From positions 1 through 64,000 of the forward strand of contig CANAWG010000005.1 of NCBI GenBank assembly GCA_947365245.1: 64,000 nucleotides of DNA, written 5' to 3'. Each line of letters starts with the position of its first letter. Position 1 is the stretch's first letter. Both the position numbers and the translations under genes were made by a program. Below are positions 23,862 to 33,300 of the stretch, piece after piece. This stretch comes from an uncultured Oscillibacter sp. (GTDB lineage Bacteria > Bacillota > Clostridia > Oscillospirales > Oscillospiraceae). The notes under the pieces were generated by a model. That model made no database searches. It was not told where the DNA came from and worked only from the letters and a program-made list of their open reading frames with translations.

Positions 23862-24634
23862 AGGGATACCCCCGTTCCCACCAGACCCAGGAGCGTGATG
23901 ATGATGTACCGCAGCAGAATGGGCGTCTGCCAGCCGGTGTCGGAAAATGACAGGTCCATACAGCTGAGAAGTGCCCACACAGACATGGTCAGTACTGCTC
24001 CCGCCAGGCCCAGAACGTACACCGCCCGCCAGCGGCGGTCTCCCATCCGGGCCCGGATCAGTCCAAACAAGCCCGCCAGCCCCATGATCAAGGCATTGCA
24101 CAATAACGTCAAATAAAGATTCGGCGCCAGCATCGGGTTCTTTGACAGAAACTCATATAATTCAGTCATCCAGTACATCGCCGACAGGGCGATATACCAG
24201 CTCCAGACCATCCCGGCCAGAGGAACCAACATCGCCGGAAAGATTCCTCGCGGCAAAGCGCTCTCCTTTCTCCCGTTCCGCTGAAACCAGACAAAGGACA
24301 GAACCCACCCCGCCAGCAGGTATGCCCAGTCCAGCTGGGTAAACCAAAATATCTCATTCCACCAAAACAGCCGTGACAATATAGGGCCAACCGCTGGAAA
24401 GAGCGCACACACCGCCAGCGCGGCAAAGACCGCCAGCCAGCGGCGGTATGCTTTGACCTGCACCAGCTGTCCCACCGCGTCCTTTGGGTTTCCAAGATCC
24501 CGCCGCAGCGCCTCGTCGCTCCTGGGCTCCTGCTCGATGAGATCCTGGTAGTCCTCCAGCACCTCCGCCGCCTCCGCGGGCGGCAGACACCACCGCGCCG
24601 CCCGGGACAGCCTGGAGAGATAATCCTTCCGCAT
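23855..24634 (-). CDS. DUF1700-like six-span membrane protein, PadR partner
   Basis: 259 residues from ATG 24634. The N-terminal cytoplasmic domain (about 1-70: MRKDYLSRLSRAARWCLPPA, EVLEDYQDLIEQEPRSDEAL, DLGNPKDAVGQLV) is the DUF1700/HAAS-type signalling helical domain; six membrane segments follow. Such proteins are regularly encoded with PadR regulators in Firmicutes and are thought to be the effector or sensor partner in envelope stress. The annotated longer frame to 24877 runs through promoter and operators and was rejected. Confidence 0.87.
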   Translation of the reverse strand: MRKDYLSRLSRAARWCLPPAEAAEVLEDYQDLIEQEPRSDEALRRDLGNPKDAVGQLVQVKAYRRWLAVFAALAVCALFPAVGPILSRLFWWNEIFWFTQLDWAYLLAGWVLSFVWFQRNGRKESALPRGIFPAMLVPLAGMVWSWYIALSAMYWMTELYEFLSKNPMLAPNLYLTLLCNALIMGLAGLFGLIRARMGDRRWRAVYVLGLAGAVLTMSVWALLSCMDLSFSDTGWQTPILLRYIIITLLGLVGTGVSLC

Positions 24635-24651
24635 AAAATCCCGCCTCTCTT

Positions 24652-24672
24652 CTACTGTAAATTTATCAGTAG
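24652..24672. promoter_or_regulatory. Candidate PadR operator, site 1
   Basis: Dyad CTACTG-9-CAGTAG: CTACTG at 24652-24657 and CAGTAG at 24667-24672, A/T-rich centre. It lies between the -10 of the PadR operon promoter and its first start codon. It shares half-sites with site 2 (24718-24738). Confidence 0.6.
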
Positions 24673-24683
24673 CTGTTAAAGAG

Positions 24684-24712
24684 AGTATACCGCCCCCCAT
24701 TCCAAGAGTCAA
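24684..24712 (-). promoter_or_regulatory. Sigma-A promoter of the DUF1700-PadR operon
   Basis: Minus strand TTGACT (24712-24707), exactly 17 bases, TATACT (24689-24684). Flanked symmetrically by the two operator-like dyads. Confidence 0.85.
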
Positions 24713-24717
24713 TACAA

Positions 24718-24738
24718 CTACTGATAAAAAATCAGCAG
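24718..24738. promoter_or_regulatory. Candidate PadR operator, site 2
   Basis: Dyad CTACTGAT-5-ATCAGCAG (24718-24725 and 24731-24738) directly upstream of the -35 of the PadR operon and 19 bases upstream of the potA -35. The 9-mer CTACTGATA here is the exact reverse complement of TATCAGTAG in site 1. Confidence 0.6.
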
Positions 24739-24757
24739 TTTTCCACCAGCAATTCCC

Positions 24758-24786
24758 TTGACTTTTCCCTGCGCTTCGGCTATGAT
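24758..24786 (+). promoter_or_regulatory. Sigma-A promoter of the pot operon
   Basis: TTGACT (24758-24763), 17 bases, TATGAT (24781-24786). Leaves a leader of roughly 85 bases before potA. Divergent from the PadR promoter. Confidence 0.85.
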
Positions 24787-24876
24787 GCAGATAATGCTGA
24801 ATTTCGACGAGAAAGTTCCCAAACTCAACAGAGAGAAGAGGCTGATAACTTTCAAAAATGGATAGGGGGAGGATCA

Positions 24877-26055
24877 ATGTCCAAAGAGTTGATTCGCCTG
24901 CGCAACATCTGCATGGCGTTTGACGACGAACTCGTATTAAACAACATCAATCTCTACATCAATGATAAGGAATTCCTCACACTGCTTGGGCCCAGCGGGT
25001 GCGGCAAGACCACCACGCTGCGGATGATCGGCGGCTTCACGACACCCACGTCTGGAGACGTCCTCTTTGACGGTGTGAGGATTAATGACGTTCCGCCCCA
25101 TCAGCGGCAGATCAACACCGTGTTCCAGAAGTACGCTTTGTTCCCCCACCTGAACGTGTTTGAAAACATCGCTTTCGGCCTGCGGATGCAGCGCCGTCCG
25201 GACCCCTCCGACCCGCGGAAGAAGCTGAAAATCCCCGAGGAGGAGATCCGGGAGCGGGTGATGGAGATGCTGGAGATCATCAGCCTCAAGGGCTTTGAAA
25301 ACCGCAGGCCCGACGCCCTCTCCGGTGGCCAGCAGCAGCGGGTGGCCATCGCCCGGGCGCTGGTGAACAAGCCCAAGGTGCTGCTGCTGGACGAGCCCCT
25401 GGGCGCCCTGGATCTGAAGCTCCGCAAGGATATGCAGATCGAGCTCAAGCGCATCCAGCAGCAGGTGGGCATCACGTTTATCTACGTCACCCACGACCAG
25501 GAGGAGGCCCTGACCATGTCGGACACCATCGTGGTCATGGACAAGGGCTCCATCCAGCAGATCGGCACCCCGGAGGACATCTACAACGAGCCGAAAAACG
25601 CCTTTGTGGCGGACTTCATCGGCGAGTCCAACATCATCGACGGGATCATGGTCCAGGATAAGCTGGTCCAGATGTACGGCCGCAAGTTCCCCTGCCTGGA
25701 CGGCGGCTTCGCGCCAAACGAGCCCGTGGACGTGGTCATCCGGCCCGAGGACATCGACATCGTCCCCGTGGAGCAGGGCCAGCTGACGGGCACCGTCACC
25801 AGCGTCACCTTCAAGGGGATGCAGTATGACATCATCGTGGATTTCAAGGGCTTCAAGTGGCTGATCCAGACCACGGACCACAGCCCCGAGGGGGCCCGCA
25901 TCGGCATCAAAATCGATCCCGACGGCATCCACGTCATGAAGAAGAGCCAGTACTCCGGGATGTTTGGCGACTACTCCTCTTTCTCCGACGAGTACGACGA
26001 GCTGGACGACGCCGGCCTGGAGCCGGATGAGGAGGAGAGCGGGGATGAAGAATAA
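24877..26055 (+). CDS. potA: Spermidine/putrescine ABC transporter ATP-binding protein
   Basis: 392 residues. Walker [10 protein letters not shown] at 38-46, ABC signature [15 protein letters not shown] near 148, Walker [12 protein letters not shown] near 168, and a C-terminal TOBE regulatory domain ([14 protein letters not shown]). Energises polyamine import with PotB and PotC. The acidic tail ([22 protein letters not shown], read in two halves) is longer than usual. GGGGGAGGATCA precedes the ATG; its end overlaps potB. Confidence 0.96.
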   Translation: MSKELIRLRNICMAFDDELVLNNINLYINDKEFLTLLGPSGCGKTTTLRMIGGFTTPTSGDVLFDGVRINDVPPHQRQINTVFQKYALFPHLNVFENIAFGLRMQRRPDPSDPRKKLKIPEEEIRERVMEMLEIISLKGFENRRPDALSGGQQQRVAIARALVNKPKVLLLDEPLGALDLKLRKDMQIELKRIQQQVGITFIYVTHDQEEALTMSDTIVVMDKGSIQQIGTPEDIYNEPKNAFVADFIGESNIIDGIMVQDKLVQMYGRKFPCLDGGFAPNEPVDVVIRPEDIDIVPVEQGQLTGTVTSVTFKGMQYDIIVDFKGFKWLIQTTDHSPEGARIGIKIDPDGIHVMKKSQYSGMFGDYSSFSDEYDELDDAGLEPDEEESGDEE

Positions 26056-26899
26056 GCTCTCCCGGCTGGCCGTCCCCTACGTGGTCTGGATGGCCCTCTT
26101 TGTGGTGGCGCCCATCGTGATGATCGTGGTCTACGCCTTCACCGCCGCCGGGGGCGGCTTCACGCTGGAGAATTTTTCCCGCATGGGGCTGTACGGGGTG
26201 GTGTTTGTCCGCTCCTTTAAGCTGGCGCTGATTGCCACCGTCATCTGCCTCATCATCGGCTACCCGGTGAGCTACATGATGAGCAAGGAGGGGCCCCGAT
26301 TTCAGCGGGCGGCCATGGTGCTCATCATGCTGCCCATGTGGATTAACTTCCTGCTTCGGACCTACTCCTGGATGTCCATCCTGGAGAACAACGGCCTTTT
26401 GAACCAGTTCTTTCAGAAGATCGGCCTCATCGGCCTGTACAACAGCCTCACCGGGTCGAATCTCGCCTACTTCCCCATGATGAACACCCAGGGCGCGGTG
26501 GTGCTGGGCATGGTGTACAACTACCTGCCTTTCATGATCCTGCCCATCTACTCCGTCATCGTCAAGCTGGACGGTTCCCTCATCGAGGCCGCCCGGGACC
26601 TGGGGGCCAGCAGTCTCGCCGTCTTCCGGCGGGTGATTCTGCCCCTGAGCCTGCCGGGGGTCCTCTCCGGCATCACCATGGTCTTCGTCCCCTCCGTCTC
26701 CACGTTCGCAATCAGCAAAATGCTGGGCGGCGGCACGGAGCTGCTGCTGGGGGACCTGATTGAGCAGCAGTTCCTGGGCGGGGCCTACAATCCCCAGCTG
26801 GGGGCCGCCATCTCCCTGGTGATGATGGTCATCGTCGTCGTCTGCATGGTGGTCATGAACCGCTTCGGCGAGGGCGAGGAACAGGCGGTGATGCTATGA
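26045..26899 (+). CDS. potB: Spermidine/putrescine ABC transporter permease PotB
   Basis: 284 residues from ATG 26045, overlapping the last codons of potA, so coupled. Six membrane segments and the EAA loop [26 protein letters not shown] near residue 180, which contacts the ATPase. A frame starting at 25964 lies inside potA and was rejected. Its stop overlaps the start of potCD (ATGA). Confidence 0.95.
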   Translation: MKNKLSRLAVPYVVWMALFVVAPIVMIVVYAFTAAGGGFTLENFSRMGLYGVVFVRSFKLALIATVICLIIGYPVSYMMSKEGPRFQRAAMVLIMLPMWINFLLRTYSWMSILENNGLLNQFFQKIGLIGLYNSLTGSNLAYFPMMNTQGAVVLGMVYNYLPFMILPIYSVIVKLDGSLIEAARDLGASSLAVFRRVILPLSLPGVLSGITMVFVPSVSTFAISKMLGGGTELLLGDLIEQQFLGGAYNPQLGAAISLVMMVIVVVCMVVMNRFGEGEEQAVML

Positions 26900-28899
26900 G
26901 AGGAACCACGCGGAATCACGGCAGGGCCTTTAACCGCGTCTTTACGGCGCTGGTGTTCCTCTTCCTCTACGCGCCGATCCTGCTGCTGATCGTCTTCTCC
27001 TTTAACAAGGGCAACAGCAACACCGTCTGGACCGGCTTCTCCCTGGACTGGTACAGGCAACTCTTCCACAACCGGCTCATCATGCGCAGCGTGTACACCA
27101 CGCTCCTGGTGTCCCTGCTGGCCACGGTCATCGCCACTTTCGCCGGGACGTTCGCGGCCATCGGCTTTTACAGCCTCCGCCGCCGGAAAAGAGCGGTGCT
27201 GAACACCGTGAACAACATCCCCATGATGAACGCCGACATCGTGACGGGCGTGGCCTTATGCCTCTTCTTCGTGGCGTTTTTCTCCTTTTGGAGCGACTTT
27301 GCCGTCTGGTTCAACGGCGCACAGAGCCTGGTGACTCTGCCGGAGCGTCTGACCCTGGGCTTTGGCACGCTGCTGATTGCCCACGTCACATTCAACATCC
27401 CCTACGTCATCCTCTCCGTGGGCCCCAAGCTGCGGCAGATGGACAAAAACCTGGTGGACGCCGCCCAGGATCTGGGCTGCACCTGGATGCAGGCTTTCTG
27501 GAAGGTGATTCTGCCGGAGATCAAGCCCGGTATCGCCTCCGGCGCCCTGACGGCGTTCACCATGAGCGTGGACGACTTCATCATCAGCTACTTCACCGCC
27601 GGCTCCTCCAGCTCCACCCTGGCCATGACCATCTACGGCATGACGAAAAAGCGGGTGACGCCGGAGATCAACGCCGTCTCCACGCTGCTGTTTGTCACCG
27701 TTCTGGCGCTGCTGGTGGTGGTCAACCTCCGGGAGGCCCGCATGGAGCGGACCGGATCCCAGGAGCGCCGTCCCCGCTCCCAGCGCCTGACCACTTTCTT
27801 CGACTCCCCCAGGGGCAGATGGGTCCGCCGGGGCGCGGCGGGGGCGCTGACCGCGGCCTTTCTGGCGGCGGTGATCCTCCTCACCGGCGCCACCAACGCC
27901 CAGCCAACCGTGAATGTGTGCAGCTGGGGCGAGTATATCGACGAGGACCTCATCACGCAGTTTGAGGAGGAGACCGGCATCCTGGTGAACTACCAGACCG
28001 CCGACAGCAACGAGACCCTCTACTCCCTGCTGAAAAGCGGCGGCGCGGACTACGACGTCATCGTCCCCTCCGACTACATGATCTCCCAGCTGATTGAGGA
28101 GGATATGCTGGAGGAGCTGGACTACAGCCGGATCCCCAACTACGCCCTGATTTCTGACCGCTTCAAGGGCCTGACCTACGACCCCCAGGAGCGCTACACC
28201 GTCCCCTACGCCTGGGGCACCGTGGGCATCATCTACAACGAGACCATGGTGGATGGGCCCATTACCAGCTGGAGCGCCATGTTCGACGATCAGTACGCCG
28301 GAAACGTGCTGATGTTCCGCAACTCCCGGGACGCCCTGGCCACCGCCCTCTACTACCTGGGCTACTCCGTCAACACCACCGACGAATCCCAGATCCGGGA
28401 GGCGTTCCAGCTCCTCCGGGACGCCAAGAGCCGGGGCGTCTACCAGTCCTTTGTCATGGACGAGATCTTCCAGAAGCTGGAGGGCGGCAACGCCGCCGTG
28501 GGCGCCTACTACGCCGGGGACTACCTCACCATGCTGGAGAACAACGAGGATCTCCGCTTCGCGGTGCCGGAGGAGGGGTCCAACTGGTTCATGGACGCCA
28601 TGTGCGTGCTGAAGGGCGCCCCTCACTACGACGAGGCCATGGCCTGGATCAACTTCATCGCCTCCACCGAGGCGAACCTGAAAAACATGGACTATCTCTG
28701 GTACGCCTCCCCCAACCAGGAGGCCCTGGAGCAGTACCCCGCCTACTACGAGGAACTGTACGGCGAGCCCCTGGACCCGGAGGTCTACGAGATCATGGCC
28801 GCGCCGGAGGAGGTTCTGGACCGCTGCGAGGCCTACCTGGTCCTCCCCGCCCACATCCGCACTCTTTACAACAATCTCTGGACGGAGCTGGGGATCTGA
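26896..28899 (+). CDS. potCD: Fused polyamine permease and substrate-binding protein (PotC-PotD)
   Basis: 667 residues in one uninterrupted frame. Residues 1 to about 275 are a PotC permease (six membrane segments, EAA loop DAAQDLGCTWMQAFWKVILP). A basic cytoplasmic linker (RTGSQERRPRSQRLTTFF) leads to a seventh membrane segment (AAGALTAAFLAAVILLTG, about 307-325), and residues 332-667 are a PotD-type periplasmic-binding domain (VNVCSWGEYIDEDLITQFEE; DYDVIVPSDYMISQL). The seventh span puts the binding domain outside, so the topology works. Separate PotC and PotD proteins are the textbook form; fused forms occur in some Firmicutes. Confidence 0.95.
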   Translation: MRGTTRNHGRAFNRVFTALVFLFLYAPILLLIVFSFNKGNSNTVWTGFSLDWYRQLFHNRLIMRSVYTTLLVSLLATVIATFAGTFAAIGFYSLRRRKRAVLNTVNNIPMMNADIVTGVALCLFFVAFFSFWSDFAVWFNGAQSLVTLPERLTLGFGTLLIAHVTFNIPYVILSVGPKLRQMDKNLVDAAQDLGCTWMQAFWKVILPEIKPGIASGALTAFTMSVDDFIISYFTAGSSSSTLAMTIYGMTKKRVTPEINAVSTLLFVTVLALLVVVNLREARMERTGSQERRPRSQRLTTFFDSPRGRWVRRGAAGALTAAFLAAVILLTGATNAQPTVNVCSWGEYIDEDLITQFEEETGILVNYQTADSNETLYSLLKSGGADYDVIVPSDYMISQLIEEDMLEELDYSRIPNYALISDRFKGLTYDPQERYTVPYAWGTVGIIYNETMVDGPITSWSAMFDDQYAGNVLMFRNSRDALATALYYLGYSVNTTDESQIREAFQLLRDAKSRGVYQSFVMDEIFQKLEGGNAAVGAYYAGDYLTMLENNEDLRFAVPEEGSNWFMDAMCVLKGAPHYDEAMAWINFIASTEANLKNMDYLWYASPNQEALEQYPAYYEELYGEPLDPEVYEIMAAPEEVLDRCEAYLVLPAHIRTLYNNLWTELGI

Positions 28900-28955
28900 T
28901 CTCCCGCCCGTCCGCCGCCCCGCCGGGGCAAATCTATAAATTGGGAGGTCCTCCT

Positions 28956-29351
28956 ATGATTTTGATCGGAACAAAGTGCCAGCTGGAGCAGGTCGTCACC
29001 CAGGAGCTGACGGCCGCCGCCATAGGCTCCGGGATGCTGCCGGTGTTCGGCACCCCCTTTATGGCGGCCATGATGGAAAACGCCGCCCTGACGGCTCTCC
29101 AGAGCTTTCTGGAGGAGGGCCAGGGCAGCGTGGGCACCCGCCTAGACATCCGCCACGACGCCCCCACCCCCATCGGCATGAGGGTTTGGGCGGAGGCGGA
29201 GATCACCGGCGTGTCGGAAAACGGGAAGATGGTGGAGTTCAAGGTCTCCGCCTGGGACGAAAAAGGCCCCATCGGCAGCGGCACCCACACCCGGGCCATC
29301 ATCAACACCCAGCGGTTTTTGGACAAGTGCAATGGAAAACTGAATGCGTAA
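28956..29351 (+). CDS. FlK-like hotdog thioesterase
   Basis: 131 residues from ATG 28956, with GGGAGG 7 bases upstream. Hotdog fold with Thr33 (GTPFMAAMMENA), Glu41 and His67 (LDIRHDAPTPIG). The spacing Thr-8-Glu-26-His equals that of the catalytic triad of fluoroacetyl-CoA thioesterase FlK (T42, E50, H76). Most bacterial relatives are not fluoroacetate enzymes and probably hydrolyse small acyl-CoAs. It follows potCD by 56 bases before a terminator and may be co-transcribed. Confidence 0.85.
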   Translation: MILIGTKCQLEQVVTQELTAAAIGSGMLPVFGTPFMAAMMENAALTALQSFLEEGQGSVGTRLDIRHDAPTPIGMRVWAEAEITGVSENGKMVEFKVSAWDEKGPIGSGTHTRAIINTQRFLDKCNGKLNA

Positions 29352-29365
29352 TCCTGCAAAAAGCC

Positions 29366-29396
29366 GCCCCCGGAGGAAATCCTCCGGGGGCATTTT
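29366..29396. terminator. Bidirectional terminator
   Basis: GCCCCCGGAGG (29366-29376) pairs with CCTCCGGGGGC (29381-29391), loop AAAT, followed by ATTTTAT; on the other strand GGCTTTTT follows. Serves the thioesterase and the convergent ferritin gene. Confidence 0.93.
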
Positions 29397-29409
29397 ATGT
29401 AAGGGAAAA

Positions 29410-29922
29410 TTATAAGGTCAGGGACGGTGCGCTGTACACCCGGCCCGCCAGCTCGCTGTTGAGCATGTACAGGCTCTTGGGATCGGAGCCGAAGAGCTCC
29501 ATCTTGGAGATCAGGTCGTTGGCGTTGTCCTCCTCCTCGCCCTGCTCCTTGACGAACCAATCCAGGAACTGCATGGTGCGGAAGTCTTTCTCCTCATAGG
29601 CGGCGGCGTAGATGGTGTTGATGAGGCCGGTGACATACAGCTCATGCTCCAGCCCCGCCTTGAGGACGGCCATATCACTGTCCAGCACCTTGTCGGGCTT
29701 GCCGATGGCGTCCAGCGTCACCTTGGCGTTGTTGTTGTGGAGGTACTGGTAGAACAGCATGGCGTGGTCCCGCTCCTCCTGGGCCTGGATCTTGTACCAG
29801 TTGGCAAAGCCGTCCAGCCCCCGGGCCTCGAAGTAATTGGAGAAATCCAAATAGAGGTAGGCGGAGTAGAACTCCTTGTTGATCTGCTCATTCAGTAGAC
29901 CCGCTACTTTTTCACTCAGCAT
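29410..29922 (-). CDS. ftn: Ferritin (non-haem iron storage)
   Basis: 170 residues from ATG 29922 with AAGGAG upstream. Four-helix bundle with ferroxidase ligands visible in LLNEQINKEFYSAYLYLDFS, QAQEERDHAMLFYQYL and KEQGEEEDNANDLI. It oxidises ferrous iron and stores it in a 24-mer shell, also protecting from oxidative stress. An upstream in-frame start at 29964 precedes the ribosome binding site and was rejected. Confidence 0.95.
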   Translation of the reverse strand: MLSEKVAGLLNEQINKEFYSAYLYLDFSNYFEARGLDGFANWYKIQAQEERDHAMLFYQYLHNNNAKVTLDAIGKPDKVLDSDMAVLKAGLEHELYVTGLINTIYAAAYEEKDFRTMQFLDWFVKEQGEEEDNANDLISKMELFGSDPKSLYMLNSELAGRVYSAPSLTL

Positions 29923-30068
29923 GGGAAAATGCTCCTTTCTTGTTTTTACATGGTGATTGTACACCGGTCATGGCAAAAAGTCCATTGTAAAAGTCACAAA
30001 ATTAAAATCGATTTTCCTCCCGTCCCCTGTCTCTCGTCCCGCGCCCGCAGGCGCTAAGGGAGGGGCCA

Positions 30069-30209
30069 GGGAACCGCAGGTTCCCGGTTGATCCGCCTCC
30101 GGCGGATCAATGAAATCAAATCATTTTCGCCGCGGCGCGTACGTGGTGAAAATACCTTGACCCGTTTGCCCTTGGGGCAAACACACCAGTGAGCGGACCT
30201 CACTGGTGT
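30069..30209. repeat. Array of five intergenic hairpins
   Basis: The gap 29923-30307 has no gene. It holds consecutive inverted repeats: GGGAACC-3-GGTTCCC (30069-30085), TTGATCCGCC-3-GGCGGATCAA (30088-30110), ATTTTCGCC/GGTGAAAAT (30123-30153, one wobble pair), GTTTGCCC-3-GGGCAAAC (30164-30182) and ACACCAGTGAG-5-CTCACTGGTGT (30183-30209). None has a T tract, so these are not ordinary terminators. Probably a dispersed intergenic element of this lineage (inference). Confidence 0.75.
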
Positions 30210-30282
30210 CAGAACGCACTACCGACAGAACCACAAATCTCCCATCCGCCCCACCAGACCTCCGGTAGAACAGGGGGAATCT

Positions 30283-30309
30283 AAAGGGGGGGACGCCAAT
30301 CCCCCCTTT
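30283..30309 (-). terminator. Probable terminator of polC
   Basis: AAAGGGGGG (30283-30291) pairs with CCCCCCTTT (30301-30309), directly at the polC stop codon. The T tract after the stem on the minus strand is short (TTTAGATT). Confidence 0.65.
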
Positions 30310-33300
30310 AAAATAACGTCATCTGGCTGGTCTCCGCCATCCCCGCAAAGGCCCCCAGGGCCTTGAGCTGCTCAATGTGGGTCTTGGAGAGCTTATTGCA
30401 GCACATGGCGAACTCCTCGATGGAGATGAACTCCTTCCCGGCCCGCTTCTCCACCGTGTCGATGGCCGCCGCGTCTCCCAGTCCGTGGACGGAGACAAAG
30501 GGCGGCAGCAGCCCCCCCTCCGTCACCAGGAATTTAGTGGCGTCGGAGCGGTAGATGTCGATGGTGTCGAAGTGGTAGCCCCGGAGGTAGAACTCGTAGC
30601 ACACCTCCAGGGTGGTCAGCAGGTTCTGCTCCACGGCGGTGGCGTCCTTGTTGTTCTCAATCTCCCGGATCTTGCGCTTCACCGCGTCCTTTCCGGCGCA
30701 GCAGTACTCCGCGTCAAAGGCCTTGGCCCGGACGGAGAAGAACGTGGCATAGAACGCCAGGGGCTCGTGGACCTTGTACCAGGCGATGCGGAACGCCATC
30801 ATCACGTAGGCCACCGCGTGGGCCTTGGGGAAGAGATACCCGATCTTGGCCAGGGATTCGATGTACCACGCCGGCACGTTGTGCTCCTCCATGGCCTCTA
30901 CCCAGCCCTCGTCGAAGCCCCCCTTTTTCACCTTGCCCTTTCGGACCTTCTCCATGATCTTAAAGCTCATCTTGGGGTCCAGGCCCATCTTGATAAGGTA
31001 GAGCATGATGTCGTCCCGGCAGCCCACAGTGTCCAGAACGCCGGCGGTGCCGCTGACAATCAGGTCCCGGGCGTTGCCCAGCCACACATCCGTGCCGTGA
31101 GAGAAGCCGGAGAGGCGCACCAGCGTGTTAAAGTCCTTGGGCTGGGTGTCCATCAGCATCTGGCGGGTGAAGCGGGTGTTGAACTCCGGGATGGCCACGG
31201 CCCCGGTGGGGCCCAGAATCTCGTCGTTCTCGTACCCCAGCACCCTGCTGGAGGTGAAGATGGACATGGTGTCCGGGTCGTCCAGGGGGATCTTCTGGGG
31301 GTCCACCCCGGTGAGGTCCTGCATCATGCGGACCATGGTGGGGTCATCGTGTCCCAGCATATCCAGCTTCAGGAGGTTGTCCTCCATGGAGTGGTATTCA
31401 AAATGGGTGGTGATGGTGTCGGAGCCGTCGTCGTCCGCCGGGTGCTGGACGGGGCAGAAGTCCTCCATGTCCTTGTCGTCCGGCACCACCACCAGTCCCC
31501 CGGGGTGCTGGCCGGTGGTACGCCGGGTGCCCACGCACCCAAGCGTCAGCCGGTTCTCCTCCGCCCGGCCCACGGCCATGCCGTTTTCCTCCAGGTACTT
31601 TTTCACAAAGCCGTAGGCGGTCTTCTCCGCCAGGGTGCCGATGGTCCCCGCCCGGAACACCTGGGTCTCGCCGAACATCTCGATGGCGTGGCGGTGGGCC
31701 CGGGCCTGGTACTCCCCGGAGAAGTTCAGGTCGATGTCCGGCACCTTGCCGCCGCCGAAGCCCAGGAACGTCTCAAAGGGGATGTCGAAGCCGTCTTTTT
31801 CGTATTTCGTGCCGCACACCGGGCAGATCTTGTCCGGCATATCCGCGCCGCAGCCGTAGGATCCGTCCTGGATAAACTCACTTTTTTTGCACTTGGGGCA
31901 GCGGTAGTGGGGCGGCAGGGAGTTCACCTCCGTGATGCCGGACATATAGGCCACCAGCGACGACCCCACGGAGCCCCGGGAGCCCACCAGATAGCCGTTC
32001 TCCAGAGACCGCTGCACCAGCTTCTGAGCGGACATATACACCACGTCGTACTTGCCTAAGATTCCCCCCAGCTCTATGTTCAGGCGGTCCACGATGAGCT
32101 GCGGCGGGTCCTCCCCGTAGAGCCGGTGGACCTTCTCCCAGACCAGGCGGTTCAGGTCCTCCTCGGAGTTTTCAAGCCTGGGGGGAAACAGCTCCTTGGG
32201 CAAAAGCTCAAAGGTCTCGATCTGATCTGCGATCAGGCGGGTGTTGGTCACCACCACCTCGTAGGCCTTCTCCTCCCCCAGGTAGGAAAACTCCCGGAGC
32301 ATCTCGTCTGTTGTCTTGAAGTAGATGGGCAGAGACTCGTTTGCGTCCGGGAACTTCTTGGACGCCAGCAGGATGTGGCGGTACACCTCGTCCTCCGGCT
32401 CCAGGAAGTGGACGTCCCCGGTGGCGCAGACGGGCTTCCGGAGCTCCTCCCCCAATCGGACGATGGTGCGGTTGAACTCCCGCAGGTCCTCCTCGCTGCG
32501 GGCCTCGCCGTTTCGGAGCATAAAGGCGTTGTTGCAAAGGGGCTGGATCTCCAGGTAGTCGTAAAAGGAGGCGATGCGCCTGAGCTCGTCCCAGTCCTTG
32601 TGGTCCGCCACGGCCTTGAAGAGCTCTCCCGCCTCGCAGGCGGAGCCCACGATGATCCCCTCCCGGTGCTCGTTCAGGAGGCTCTTGGGGATGATGGGCA
32701 CCCGCTTGAAGTATTTCAGGTTGGATGCGGAGATCATCTGGTAGAGATTTTTCAGCCCCACCTTGTTCCGGGCCAGGAGGATGATGTGCTTGGGGAAGCG
32801 GTTGGATTTGCTGCCAAGAGGCCGCAGCTTCTCCATCTCGGCGTTTACCGCCTGGAGGGTGTGGACACCCTTTTCATGGAGCATCTTCCAAAAGGGGATC
32901 AGCATGTAGCCCACCGTGGCCGCGTCGTCGCTGGCCCGGTGGTGGTTGAAAGCGGGCAGGTCCAGGTGCTCCGCCACGATATCCAGCTTGTACTTCCCCA
33001 ATCCCGGCAGCAGATTCTGGGCCAGAATCAGGGAGTCGATGTAGGTGGGCTGGAAGTCCAGCCCCGCCTCCCGGCAGCCCGCCCGGATAAAGCCGATGTC
33101 GAACTCCGCGTTGTGGGCCGCCAGGGGGCGGCCGTCCACGAATTTCAAAAAGTCCGCCAGGGCCTCCCTGGGCTGGGGGGCGTCCTTGAGCATCTCGTCG
33201 GTGATGCCCGTCAGACCGATGATCTCCGGCGTCAGGCGGCGGCCCGGGTTGACGAAGGTCTGGAACCGCTCCGCGATTTCGCCGTTTTTCAGCACCACCG

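Noticed and set aside
27256-28854. A 532-codon minus-strand frame inside potCD
   Set aside because: Antisense shadow of a strongly recognisable ABC transporter gene; composition is typical for antisense of GC-rich coding DNA.
30060-30215. CRISPR array
   Set aside because: The hairpins are all different in sequence and not separated by equal spacers.
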